A DNA stretch of 64,000 nucleotides from Uranotaenia lowii (taxonomy: Eukaryota > Arthropoda > Insecta > Diptera > Culicidae): NCBI RefSeq assembly GCF_029784155.1, contig NC_073693.1, positions 159,538,887-159,602,886 on the forward strand. The letters are read 5' to 3'. The notes below the pieces were generated by a model, which was given only the letters and a program-made list of their open reading frames with translations, made no database searches and was not told where the DNA came from. Positions 1 to 9,570 of the stretch are shown here, piece after piece. A program made the position numbers and the translations under genes. How positions within the stretch are numbered: the stretch's first letter is position 1; each line of letters begins with the position of its first letter.

Positions 1-1370
1 CACACCCAGCTCCTGATTAGACTTCGCAATGTTCGTAGACGCCAGTTTCAGAGGACCGGAAATCTAAATCTTAAATTCTAAATGGCTGATCTCAATAAGG
101 AGATTGCTTCCAGAATGGTCTCACTCCGAAACGAAAATTTCGGACGTGTCATTCAAAATTTGGACATGCGGTCCAGACCATTCTGGAAGGTAGCCAAAGT
201 TCTGAAAACACACTCTAAACCAATTCCTCCACTCAAAGTTGGAGAAGATTTGCTTATTTCCCCTGTTGAGAAGGCAGATGCGATTGGAAACCACATTGCT
301 TCATCGCATTTACTTGGCTCGAAAATAGCCAGTCCCTTTACAAGTCAGGTTGCGCAATGCGTCCACACCCTTGATAACTCCCCTTGTGCAGTACCCCGGG
401 AAGACATAATATCTGCCGAACAAGTGAGCTCAGCGCTGAGGGCTACCAAGAACATGAAGGCCCCCGGGTTTGACGGAGTTTTCAACATAATCTTGAAGAA
501 GCTTAACAACAAAGCCTACGTGCTGTTGAGCTCAATCTTTAACAAGTGTCTAGAATTACACTATTATCCAAGCATCTGGAAGGAAGCCAAGATCGTTCCG
601 ATTCTCAAACCCGGAAAAGACCCTAGCCTGCCCTCAAGCTACCGACCCATAAGTCTCCTCTCAGCGCTGGGCAAACTGTTCGAGAAATTCATTCTCAATC
701 GTCTGCTCCAGTTTGTTATAGATCACAACATTTTATTGCCTGAACAGTTTGGCTTTAGACACGGCCATTCCACCACACAACAACTTGTAAGAGTGATGAA
801 TACTATCCAAAGAAACAGGGCTGTATCCAAGTCCACAGCAATGGCTTTGCTGGACGTTGAGAAAGCTTTTGACAACGTATGGCACGAAGGGCTCTTGTAC
901 AAACTTTGTACCTTTAACTTCCCACTACACCTTATCAAAATTATCCGTAGCTATCTCCAACATAGGTCGTTCAAGGTTTCGTGGAATGGTTCTCTATCAA
1001 GAACGTTCTCTATCCAGGCAGGTGTTCCTCAGGGCAGCCTGTTAGGCCCTCTGCTTTATAGCCTATACACTTCTGACATCCCTCCCCTCGGAGATGGCTG
1101 CGAGTTCTTTCTGTTTGCGGATGACACTGCAATTGCCGTCAAGGGAAGGAAGCCACGTGAAATCACTAATAAACTTCAACGATGCCTTGACGCCTTTATA
1201 AACTACGCAAACAATTGGAAAATAAAGATCAACTCCTCTAAAACACAAACCAAACGGACATTCCAAAAATTGATATCAAGATATCTGACATTAGATCCAA
1301 ATTTGTAGATAATTGCCAAACTTCCGAACATGCTTTGATAAGCAACTTGTATATAGTAGATTCATTGTAG
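1..1370 (+). pseudogene. Jockey ORF2 (reverse transcriptase part), broken
   Basis: Encodes the reverse transcriptase that copies element RNA at the nicked target. The continuous open part is 82-1308 (408 codons). It shows SSYRPISLLSAL, MALLDVEKAFDNVWHEG, AGVPQGSLLGPLLY and the catalytic FADD at about 1114-1125. Two lesions are visible. A TAA at 79-81 lies in the same frame as the upstream endonuclease linker, so the ATG at 82 is not a real start. After SKTQ, near 1250-1262, the sequence jumps to the last ~35 codons of the protein in another frame, which end with the TAG at 1368-1370. Comparison with the minus-strand relative shows that roughly 130 codons (thumb and C-terminal region) are missing there. 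The element cannot encode a full ORF2. Confidence 0.85.
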
Positions 1371-1562
1371 ATAGTAGGTTAGTTAGTCCTAAGTTGTAAA
1401 TAGTAGATCTAAGTAGGAATCTTTCAAATTTAAACCAAACTAATCCCACCTAGGTGGTTCCTACAAACAAATTCTTAAATATAAATGATTAGTCACTTGA
1501 AATAATGATAGTAATAGCAAAAATCAAAGCTGAAAAGAAGAAAAAATCTGTGTCACTTGAAT
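1..1562 (+). mobile_element. Jockey-type non-LTR retrotransposon, 5' end outside window, internally deleted
   Basis: The window opens inside the linker that follows the endonuclease domain (frame 1, ending RRRQFQRTG) and runs through a reverse transcriptase to a 3' UTR. The 3' end is set at about 1562 because TGTGTCACTT there also ends the related minus-strand element at 2254. The two elements are clearly related but differ at many residues, so they belong to different subfamilies. Their 3' ends face each other about 700 bp apart. I see no long poly(A). Confidence 0.8.
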
Positions 1563-2058
1563 CGAATTTAAATATGTGTAGACGTACAAACACGATAAAT
1601 AAAAATAAATTTTAATGCATAAAATAATAATGCTGTCAGCACCTCATTTCGTGTTTGTGCCTCATACCATGCGGTCGCAATTAAACGACCGATCCAAAAA
1701 TAAATGAGGTATAACTTCAGTCAGACTACTCGCCTGGTCTGCCGCTCAAACTCACAAAAATCAATCATCTTTGCACTACATACTAGACGCTGAACCAACA
1801 AAATTCAAATAACTTTTCGGTTAGTAAAAACGCCAATCCTTTACGCGATGCGAAAAACTATTCATTCTCTTTTAAAGAGAAAAACTCAAAAGTTACGTGA
1901 AATTTTATTTGCATCTAATATAAGCAAATGCAAAAACCACACATTCGCAGCCAAGCGCAAATCGGCTGACTTTCATTTGAGGCACAAGGCTACTGCTTAT
2001 TTTAGCTTTTTTGGTAATTTGGAAAATATGCAACAAATATGGCTGATATAATTATTTC
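1563..2058. other. No gene seen; contains one copy of a diverged repeat
   Basis: AT-rich spacer between the two Jockey elements. Positions about 1645-1850 resemble 7290-7500 in the same orientation, sharing CATACCATGCG followed by TTCGMAATTAA-like sequence and later TTCAGNCTRYTCGC. The short open frame at 1848-2051 has no recognisable domain. Confidence 0.4.
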
Positions 2059-2070
2059 TATGCCATGGTG

Positions 2071-2109
2071 AAGCAAGCCTCTCTAATAAAATAAATTAAA
2101 TTAAATTAA
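2071..2109 (+). mobile_element. 39-bp retroposon 3' stub flanked by a 12-bp target duplication
   Basis: TATGCCATGGTG occurs at 2059-2070 and again at 2110-2121. The 39 bp between end in an AATAAAATAAATTAAAT-like A/T-rich tail. A short segment with such a tail between direct repeats is what a severely 5'-truncated SINE or LINE insertion leaves. The parent family cannot be read from 39 bp. Confidence 0.5.
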
Positions 2110-2446
2110 TATGCCATGGTGTTCCTTTAAATCTGTTGTTTAAGCTAGATTTTGATTTTAAAGACATGCATATGACCGTTCAAAGACAACTTAACTTGAC
2201 TTGAAAATGTACATTTATTTCAGATTTTTGTTACGAGTTTACATATTTGTTTTTAAGTGACACAGGGTAGCCTTTTCATCTTGAGTGCTATGAGTTTTAG
2301 TAATTTATTTTTGATGATCCTGATTCTATCAGATTTAATTCGTTTTTATCACTTTCGTGAAATGGAAAAGTTGGAAAAATTGAAAAATTACCTACTTATA
2401 ACTACTGTACAACCTAAAGCTACTATTTACAACCTACAACTACTAT

Positions 2447-4195
2447 TTACATTGAATCTTCAAGATATAATGTGTTTATCAAGGTATACTCAGATATATT
2501 GCATTTATCTTCAAATTTGTTTCTTATTTCATTTATGATTAGGTCTAATTTTTGCACTCCCGCTTCTTCGTGTAGGTCGGAAATTCTCGTACAGAATGGA
2601 CGATCTAGAATCATCCGTAGGATTCGGTTTTGGACCACTTGAAGTTTGTTTTTATGAGTTTGAGCACACGATCCCCACACCGGAGCTGCGTAGAAGACTG
2701 CAGGTGATATTATTTGCTTGAAAACGGCCAGTTTATTAACTCTTGATAGACGGGACTTTCGATTAATCAGCGGATATAAGCACCTGATCAGCGACTGACA
2801 TTTTACCAATGTTCTTTCAACGTGTGATCTGAAGAGCAGTTTTTCGTCAAAAATTAGTCCCAAATAGACGACTTCGGCGGACCAATCAACCCTTGTGCCG
2901 TCCATGATCACTTTACAAGTGGGTGGTGGTTTGAGTTTAGGGGATTTTCTGTGGAGGAACATGATTGCTTGAGTCTTCGAGGGGTTTATTTTTATTTTCC
3001 ACGTACTGGCGTAATTTGCAAGGGTGTTTAAAGATCGTTGTAGCTTGTTGGTGATTTCACGAGGCTTCCTTCCTTTGCCTGCTATAGCGGTATCATCTGC
3101 AAACAGGTATAACGTGCAGCCGTTCCCCAGGGGTGGAATATCAGAGGTATAGATGATGTAAAGTAAAGGGCCTAGTAGGCTACCTTGCGGAACACCTGCC
3201 GGTATAGAGATGCTGTCTGATAGGGAACTGTTCAAAGATACTCTAAACGACCTTTGCTGAAGGTAGTTCCTGGTGATTTTGATAAGATAAGTTGGGAAAT
3301 TTAATGAGCTCAGTTTGTGTATCAGTCCTTCGTGCCAAACATTGTCAAACGCCTTTTCAACATCTAAGAAAGCCATTGCTGTTGATTTCGATACTGTTCG
3401 ATTCTTTCTGATGTTGTTCATCACCCGGACTAATTGATGAGAGGTGGAATGCCCTTTTCTGAAACCAAACTGCTCAGGTAAGATGATATTTTGTTCCTCC
3501 ACAAAGTTTAGTAACCGATTTAGTAACAGTTTTTCAAAGACCTTGCTCAGCGAGGAAAGAAGACTGATTGGCCTGTAACTTGAAGGTAAAGTTGGATCTT
3601 TCCCAGGTTTGCGGATGGGAATGATTTTGGCTACTTTCCAGAGTCTTGGGAAGTAGTGTAGTTCTTGGCATCTATTGTAGATATTGCTAAGCAATTGGTA
3701 CACTTTGTTGCTGAGCTTTTTTAGGATAAGATTGAAGATACCATCGAACCCTGGTGCTTTCATGTTTTTGGTAAATTTTAGCACTGAGCAGACTTGGTCA
3801 GCAGTGACTCTGTTTGATAAGGGGACGACACAAGGGGAGGCATCTAAGTTGTGGACGCTTTGTGTAACCTGACCTTCCATTGGACTTTGGACGTTAGAAC
3901 CAAGCAAGTGGGATGAAAGAATATGACCGGCTATGGCATTTGCTTTCTCATGAGGTGTGACAAGAATTGAGTCGTCCACTGTGAGAGGAGGGATTGGTTT
4001 GGGATGAGACTTTAGTACTTTAGCTATCTTCCAAAAGGGCTGGGAGCGGTCGTCTAAGTTACGCACAACACGTTCAAAATTTTCGTTTCGGAGTAGGGTC
4101 ATCCGGGAAGCAATCTGCTTATTTAAATCAGTTGTTTGTTGTTTGAGACTCAAATCCCCGGCAGCGGTGCGTAGACTCGCTTCGGAAAGAATCAT
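2447..4195 (-). CDS. Jockey ORF2, reverse transcriptase part
   Basis: An open frame of 582 codons for the reverse transcriptase half of ORF2. Visible motifs in order: NMKAPGFDGIF (near residue 130), SSYRPISLLSSL, EQFGFRKGHST, MAFLDVEKAFDNVWHEG, AGVPQGSLLGPLLY, the catalytic FADD (about residue 364) and a C-terminal region ending TLYLEDSM. The first dozen residues, including the apparent start, come from the end of the inserted hAT-like element. The native sequence resumes at GDLSLKQQ, so 4195 is not the biological start. No RNase H domain is apparent, as usual for the Jockey group. It can be made only as a truncated protein lacking the endonuclease. Confidence 0.85.
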   Translation of the reverse strand: MILSEASLRTAAGDLSLKQQTTDLNKQIASRMTLLRNENFERVVRNLDDRSQPFWKIAKVLKSHPKPIPPLTVDDSILVTPHEKANAIAGHILSSHLLGSNVQSPMEGQVTQSVHNLDASPCVVPLSNRVTADQVCSVLKFTKNMKAPGFDGIFNLILKKLSNKVYQLLSNIYNRCQELHYFPRLWKVAKIIPIRKPGKDPTLPSSYRPISLLSSLSKVFEKLLLNRLLNFVEEQNIILPEQFGFRKGHSTSHQLVRVMNNIRKNRTVSKSTAMAFLDVEKAFDNVWHEGLIHKLSSLNFPTYLIKITRNYLQQRSFRVSLNSSLSDSISIPAGVPQGSLLGPLLYIIYTSDIPPLGNGCTLYLFADDTAIAGKGRKPREITNKLQRSLNTLANYASTWKIKINPSKTQAIMFLHRKSPKLKPPPTCKVIMDGTRVDWSAEVVYLGLIFDEKLLFRSHVERTLVKCQSLIRCLYPLINRKSRLSRVNKLAVFKQIISPAVFYAAPVWGSCAQTHKNKLQVVQNRILRMILDRPFCTRISDLHEEAGVQKLDLIINEIRNKFEDKCNISEYTLINTLYLEDSM

Positions 4196-4731
4196 TCGGC
4201 TGATTTTTTCCGAGTTTAACTTGTTGTGTGCAGATTGATTTTATCTTCGTTCCAATCATGACGCGATTGCTCACAAAACGAAGAGAACATTTCCGAATTG
4301 ATGTTTTCCATGCCTCGCAGGAATAAAATCATACCAACGAAACAACAGAACGAAGCTTACCGTACACGAATGCTCACGAGCGGTCGTTGCCCGACGGACC
4401 GAGTTAACATTCCTCGCACCCTTCTCTCGCTCGTTTCTCGTTCCCTTGTATCTATCAATTTAAGCCACGCCCCCATGCGTTGTCCGATTGATGTGTTCGG
4501 CTGCCGAACGAAAACGATTTTTTTTTAATTCGCAGAACTGTTCGTTTGCTTCGCTGATGTTTCCCCCCCGATTGCTGTTTACTCCTGCCGAGTTTACCCG
4601 AAGCTTACTTCCTGATGCTTTCCGAGTTGAACTTTAGATAGCATCATTGCAGATTGAGTTTAACGAAATAAAATCGTTCTGCAAAGAAGGGCAAAGTGCG
4701 AGTATGTAGACTCGCGATTTTAACATCTCTG
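4162..4731. mobile_element. Non-autonomous hAT-like element in Jockey ORF2
   Basis: The 570-bp insert is flanked by identical 8-bp repeats ATCCCCGG (4154-4161 and 4732-4739). Its ends are CAGCGGTG and, on the other strand, CAGAGATG. An 8-bp duplication with CAGNGNTG ends is the hAT signature. Inside, TCCGAGTTNAACTT followed by GCAGATTGA occurs near 4209 and again near 4621 as an imperfect direct repeat. No transposase frame is present. It separates endonuclease from reverse transcriptase exactly at the duplicated codons. Confidence 0.8.
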
Positions 4732-5685
4732 ATCCCCGGTTCTTTGAAACTGGCGTCTACGCACATTTCTTAATCTGATGAGCAGCTGGGTGTGGGAATC
4801 AATGGCTACAAACTTACCCCTCACAGGAACGCGCCGTACCAGAGCCTCGTCAGCCACGGATATGGCTCGTTGAAGTCCCTCGATTGCTTGGTCGATGTCT
4901 TCTACGGTGTCCAGCAGTGGGTTTTCGTCGATGTTTCGGTCCACCATACGACTGAAATGGGCCCAGTTCACATGGTGGTAATCCTTACGTTGGCATCTCG
5001 GAGGTGGAACCACGTTGAAGTCGACTTCAGCCACCACCGGTTGGTGATCGGAGCTTAGGTCGTTGTACGCTACCGGCTTGGTAACGCTGATGTTTGTCAA
5101 GAAGAAGTCCAGCGTGGAAGGATTTCCCGCTGGAGAGATGAAAGTGGGCTCGTCTGGGAACTGCACCGTGTACAGTCCGTGCTGGGAGTGGTCAAACAGC
5201 AAGCGCCCGTTTTGATTCTGTTGATAATTGCGCCATGCTGCATGGCGAGCGTTCAGATCGCCACCCACGACGAAACGGGAACTGTTGCGAGTGATGGCCG
5301 TCAGGTCACGCTTGAATTTAGCCGCTAGGTCGTTGCTGGCTGTACACTGTCGGGGACAGTACACAGCGATGGCTTGGATGTTTCCAGATGATGTTTGTAC
5401 TTCGACACCAAGGGACTCTATCACAGAAGAGCGGAAGTGTGGCAGGATAAGGTACCGGATGCCCTTTCTCACGATGATCGCAACACCACCCCCCCTGGAG
5501 CTGGTGCGATCAAGTCGGATGATGTTGTGGTCTGGCAACCAGAAGCTGTCACCTGATTTTAGGTGGGTTTCCGTCAAGAGGCCCACATCGATGCTGTGCT
5601 TGCGGAGGAAATCAGCAAGCTCGATTGCTTTCGCTCTGATGGAGCGAGCGTTCCAGGTCAAGATGATTAATGGTTTAGCAGCCAT
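4720..5685 (-). CDS. Jockey ORF2, apurinic-type endonuclease part
   Basis: N-terminal endonuclease that nicks the target to prime reverse transcription. All expected active-site motifs are present: TWNARS, LLTETHLK, GGGVAII, GGDLNARH, STLDFFL and the closing SSDHQPVV. The native frame reaches RRRQFQRTGD and then reads three residues (QRC) and a stop inside the hAT-like insert, so the protein ends early. The start at 5685 overlaps the ORF1 stop by 11 nt. The same linker sequence at window position 1 in the other Jockey copy confirms where the interrupted frame should continue. Confidence 0.85.
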   Translation of the reverse strand: MAAKPLIILTWNARSIRAKAIELADFLRKHSIDVGLLTETHLKSGDSFWLPDHNIIRLDRTSSRGGGVAIIVRKGIRYLILPHFRSSVIESLGVEVQTSSGNIQAIAVYCPRQCTASNDLAAKFKRDLTAITRNSSRFVVGGDLNARHAAWRNYQQNQNGRLLFDHSQHGLYTVQFPDEPTFISPAGNPSTLDFFLTNISVTKPVAYNDLSSDHQPVVAEVDFNVVPPPRCQRKDYHHVNWAHFSRMVDRNIDENPLLDTVEDIDQAIEGLQRAISVADEALVRRVPVRGKFVAIDSHTQLLIRLRNVRRRQFQRTGDQRC

Positions 5686-6937
5686 ACTGGATGATGAATT
5701 TGCCGAGCACTTGGATTTGCTCCGGTTTGCTGCGACACTTGCGTAAAGCGCCGGACATATTGACGAAGATTTCCATCAGTTCATCCGCAGAGAACAGATC
5801 GGAGTTGTTGTTTGGGGGAGTTGGTTGCCATCGGAAGCCAGGGGGGGGTGATGATTGGCCAACAGAAGGGTTGATTGATGGTTTGGGGTCCAGGCCGCGG
5901 GTCTGAAGGGCAGGAAAATTAGCATCAGTGAACGCTGGGGGGGCTCGTTTTTTGTTTCGACCAGGCTGATGGTTGGTTGATGCTTGTTTTCGGATCTGCT
6001 TGAATTCTTCGCGTTTGGGGCATTGGCGATCCGAACCTTGATGCTCACCTCCGCAATTTACGCATGTGAACACCGCTGCTTCCGCCACCGGACAGGTAGA
6101 TGATAGATGATTTTGGGCACAGATGCTGCACCTCGGAGCGATGTTACAGTTACGAGTGCCATGACCAAAGCCCAGGCACCGTTGGCACTGCGTGACGTCA
6201 CGATGACCACCACGGTACGGCTCCCACCGGACGATGATGGAGAAGAGTGAGCGGACAGCTTGCAAAGCGTTGAGCGTGACTGTCCCCTTCTGGAAGTGGA
6301 CCAGGAAAAGACAATCCGGGTGTTTTCTGGTGCCTTCATTTTTCCGCGTAATGCGGAAAACCCCAGTGGGAACCAGCTTGTAACGATTTGTGATTTCGGC
6401 CGCAATCACTTCGGTTTTGATGTTGGGGAGCCCACGGATAACCACCTTGAATGGTTTTTCGCCAGGGATGTCGTGGGTGAAGAACTCCATATTGGAATCC
6501 TTGAGGATTTTCGTGACCCGAACGAAATCTTCCTTAACATAAAGCACAACTTTTATGCCAATCGACGTCAGCTTGTACTCGGCGTGGGCGTTCACTGATG
6601 CTAAGGTGCTGACCAGTTTGTTGAGGGGGACATCCTTCACCACCAGCGGCGGGAGCTTCATTTTGGTTGGAGTAGGCGGGTTTCCGGCAGGCCTGGGAAC
6701 TGGAGAGCGCGGCTGCGCCACGCTGGGAGTGTAGTGTGAAACTGATGCACTGGTTTCACTAGCGGAATCCATGCTCTCCGATCCACGTGATGTACGGTCG
6801 CTTCTCGAGCGAGCATGGCTTGGGGGACATTTTCGTTTCGGAGAGCCTTCGCTCTGCAGTGACGCGCGACCCGAGGACTGCTTGCCGCTATCAGGGTCGG
6901 ACCGCTTTTTCCTCTTACTGTTCTTCCCTTTGCCCAT
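5675..6937 (-). CDS. Jockey ORF1, Gag-like RNA-binding protein with zinc knuckles
   Basis: A 420-residue nucleic-acid-binding chaperone that packages the element RNA. The N-terminal ~90 residues are basic and serine-rich. The middle (from about FKVVIRGLPN to RWEPYRGG) matches the domain that precedes zinc knuckles in insect Gag-like proteins. Three knuckles follow: CQRCLGFGHGTRNC (CX2CX4HX4C), CSICAQNHLSSTC, and a third with CVNCGGEH. The C-terminal region is Pro/Gln-rich. The frame is uninterrupted and its stop overlaps the ORF2 start. Confidence 0.85.
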   Translation of the reverse strand: MGKGKNSKRKKRSDPDSGKQSSGRASLQSEGSPKRKCPPSHARSRSDRTSRGSESMDSASETSASVSHYTPSVAQPRSPVPRPAGNPPTPTKMKLPPLVVKDVPLNKLVSTLASVNAHAEYKLTSIGIKVVLYVKEDFVRVTKILKDSNMEFFTHDIPGEKPFKVVIRGLPNIKTEVIAAEITNRYKLVPTGVFRITRKNEGTRKHPDCLFLVHFQKGTVTLNALQAVRSLFSIIVRWEPYRGGHRDVTQCQRCLGFGHGTRNCNIAPRCSICAQNHLSSTCPVAEAAVFTCVNCGGEHQGSDRQCPKREEFKQIRKQASTNHQPGRNKKRAPPAFTDANFPALQTRGLDPKPSINPSVGQSSPPPGFRWQPTPPNNNSDLFSADELMEIFVNMSGALRKCRSKPEQIQVLGKFIIQYGC

Positions 6938-7283
6938 CTCGGGTGGGCGAGGGAACGCAACTTTATTTCAGGTTTGGTAGAAAAACCGCAATGAATAATG
7001 CCTCTTGAAGCACGAAATAATGTTCTGAAAAGAACAACTCTTTCTTATTTCGGCTCCAGCAAGCAATTTAAAACGCGACGACAAATTTTAGTGAACTGAA
7101 CTGCTCAACAGTCGAGCGAAGAATCGAGATGAAAGACAACTTAAGTTTAGCAGCTGATATTTCAATCCGTCATAGTCATAGCAAGCGTTGATTTTGGCAG
7201 AACGAAGAATCAGAAAAACCCCGAGAAAGCAACAAAAAACAACTCGTAGAGTTCGCGGGGATGAAAATTTATAAAAAAGGCAG
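6938..7283 (-). promoter_or_regulatory. Probable Jockey 5' UTR with internal promoter
   Basis: This segment lies between the ORF1 start and sequence resembling the other side of the element (7290 onward). Jockey elements carry an internal promoter here, but I could not identify an initiator or downstream element with confidence, so the boundary is approximate. Confidence 0.35.
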
Positions 7284-7987
7284 GAATATGCCCTTCAGCA
7301 GCTCATTCCATGACTGATTTTCATACCATGCGTTCGAAATTAATCGCCTGTAGTCTAATGATGACCCTCAAAAAAGAATTCAAAGGAATAATTTCAGACT
7401 GTTCGCTTGATCTGCAGCTTGCTCTATGATACAAAATCCAGCGACTATGCACTTCAAACGTGCAAGTCGATTTTTTACGCTGGATTTAAAAATTGGATTT
7501 TATCCTTTCATTCATAGTTGATTCAAGGAAATGTTTCAGTTAGACAGACAACTTTAAAATCTTATAAATACATACTAACAAGTACGAATAACAATAACTG
7601 TAGTGTTTATCTTATATTTTCACACAAGTTTACTCTAGAACCATACCAATTTTTAACCCTAATATAATTTTCGATTGAAAAGAGATTTATACAGTACAAA
7701 AAAACAAGATAGCGTAATTCTACGTTAACATTGCGGTCGTGTCTCGTACAAAACCTCTTCAGCTTTTTCGGCACTCACACTACACTCAACAGCGAAATGA
7801 GTTCCCTTAGACTGTACACAAAGTAGAGTCAATAAGTTGATTGTGTTGTTTTGCGCTTCTGTTGTGTCCAAGTGCCTTTTTCTAAATTAATCAGCTGAAA
7901 GACATTGATATAAAGTCGAAATTCTCTGAACTTCAAGGAATTTACGGGAATAAAAGTTATGGTATGTAATTTGTATAGAGATTCATC
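7284..7987. other. No gene seen; second copy of a diverged repeat at 7290-7500
   Basis: About 7290-7500 aligns imperfectly with 1645-1850. The rest is AT-rich. Short frames on either strand show no domain. Confidence 0.35.
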
Positions 7988-7989
7988 TA

Positions 7990-8839
7990 CACACAAAATT
8001 TTCGGGGCTCCACTTAGCAAAAATTCACTGTTACTTTCTATTAGCAAAAATATTTTTTTACATTCGAGTTAGCAAAAAGCTTAATTTACTTGATTTTAGC
8101 AATAAAAAAGCTTATTTAACTTGATTTTAGTAAAACGAAGTTTTTTCAGCCGCTTTGTTCACAGACAGCAGCCGCCGCGCCGATTGGCAGAAAAATAAAA
8201 AGTTAACGCGTTTAAGTGCGATCCCGGATGTTCGTTGCTGGTGGTGCTTGTGGTGGCCAACTCCACGACGAAACGGTAGCTAAATAGACACAGGATGCTT
8301 ACAGGTAAGGTCCGATTTTAAAGTGTACAGATTTTTCGATTTTTAATCGAAAAAAAAATTTTTTTTTTCTTCCAGGTTGCAACCACCGACAAACACGACG
8401 GGCTTTTTTGCAACGGTCCGGAAATCAAAAGTGGGAATTGGAATTTCGAACCCGCTGCTACCGGAACAACCACGGTGCGTTAGTGAGTTAGGATCGGTCG
8501 CTTGGCATTTCACTCGCCGGAACTGTAATAAAAGTGTTACAAATTAAGTTCAGAAAAGTTTGTAAAATAAAATCAAAATTAAATTATTAAATTATTAAAT
8601 CAATTCTAATGATAAATCAAACATTTTCCCATTAAAAATAAACAATAAATTTCGAAATTTCAGATCCGGATCTTTTCCTCCGGTTTTTGCTAGAAATTTT
8701 AGTAAAAATTGCGGCGGCTAACTTTTTTCTCGTTTGCTAAAATTTAAGTAAAAAAATATTGCTAAATTGATTGCTAAGTTTCTAGCTGGTCAAATTTGAG
8801 CAAAATTTTGCTAAATTCCGGCCTCGAAAGTTTTGTGTG
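7990..8839. mobile_element. 850-bp TIR element with TA duplication and subterminal repeats
   Basis: TA dinucleotides at 7988-7989 and 8840-8841 bound inverted ends CACACAAAATTTTCGGGGC (left) and CACACAAAACTTTCGAGGC (right, other strand), similar over about 37 bp. Just inside, TTAGCAAAAA-like motifs recur several times on the left, and their complement TTTGCTAAA recurs on the right, as transposase-binding subterminal repeats do. The centre (8155-8530) is GC-richer and contains an intron-like segment (8305-8375). There is no transposase frame. It is probably a Tc1/mariner-type non-autonomous element, judging only from the TA target. Confidence 0.7.
8305..8375 (+). other. Intron-like segment inside the TIR element
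   Basis: ACAG|GTAAGG at 8301-8310 is a strong donor. A pyrimidine run followed by TTCCAG at 8370-8375 is a strong acceptor. The 71-bp length is usual for mosquito introns. Flanking sequence is GC-richer than its surroundings, and an AATAAA lies about 150 bp downstream. No long frame spans it. It could be chance. Confidence 0.35.
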
Positions 8840-9019
8840 TAGGATTTTCACATGCGTTTCAAAATTCATCTGGCTCGGCATTTCTGAAGCAGCCCCCCAA
8901 AAACTGCTGAAGAAATGTGAGTGATGAATAGAGATAGTCTCGTGGTGGATTACATTTCGGTGGATTCGGATCGGGAGACATATTTTTTTTGCACCATTTG
9001 GCTGGTTTACTGTAACATT

Positions 9020-9570
9020 CCGTTAATTTTTTTTTATAAACTCACTGTCCGAAAATTCTTAATCGATTGGATGAGGGACTAAAACTTACTCACACAAATA
9101 GTAGAAACATATCCAAAAAAGAAGAACTAGTTGCTTCACGTTTCAAGCTCTACATCGGAGAAGAACTAAGGAATAAAATATACTGCCTGAACGCGGACAT
9201 CGTAAGTCGCCGGGGGAAGACCGTGTTAAGTTTAAATGTTCAAATAATTGGACCTGCAGGTGTGTTAGTACGAACACTAGGAATAAAAGAATGATTTTTA
9301 AAAAATAAACTGCGGATTAGATTGTTGGAGACACTTGGGATGTTTTAAGTGAATATAAATTGGATACAAATAATAAGTAATCCTTGACGACGGATAATGG
9401 CTCAAACTGAATGGCTGAAAGCTTCAATAATATTCAAGTGAATCTGCCGAAGAGACTCTTCGAATCAAAACGAATCCAATGTTGATGATGCCCCAGAAGA
9501 AGGGGAAATACAGAATTTTGAGCCTCAAGATTTAGAACAAATAGATTTTGATTCAGGGTTGAATACAGAT
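9020..9570 (+). pseudogene. hAT transposase relic
   Basis: The open stretch 9067-9294 reads a segment with DIVSRRGKTVLSLNVQ followed by VRTLGIKE. I recognise this as the part of a hAT-superfamily transposase just before the catalytic core. After a stop, another frame continues with a TTDNG-type motif near 9385-9402, and a third with an acidic stretch ending near 9565. Order and spacing fit one protein broken by at least two frameshifts and stops. It is interrupted at 9571 by another hAT-like element. Identification is from memory of the family. Confidence 0.55.

Larger units (their letters stand above)
2254..7283 (-). mobile_element. Nearly intact Jockey-type retrotransposon, split by a hAT-like insertion
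   Basis: Reading right to left: 5' UTR (about 7283-6938), ORF1 (6937-5675), ORF2 endonuclease part (from 5685), a 570-bp insertion (4731-4162), ORF2 reverse transcriptase part (to 2447), and a 3' UTR ending in TGTGTCACTT at 2254. ORF1 and ORF2 overlap in ATGGCTGCTAA, as expected for termination-reinitiation. Apart from the insertion I see no stop or frameshift, so it was probably active recently. The exact 5' end and a target duplication could not be fixed. Confidence 0.8.

Noticed and set aside
6058..6598. Frames overlapping Jockey ORF1 in other phases and strand
   Set aside because: Shadows of the zinc-knuckle protein.
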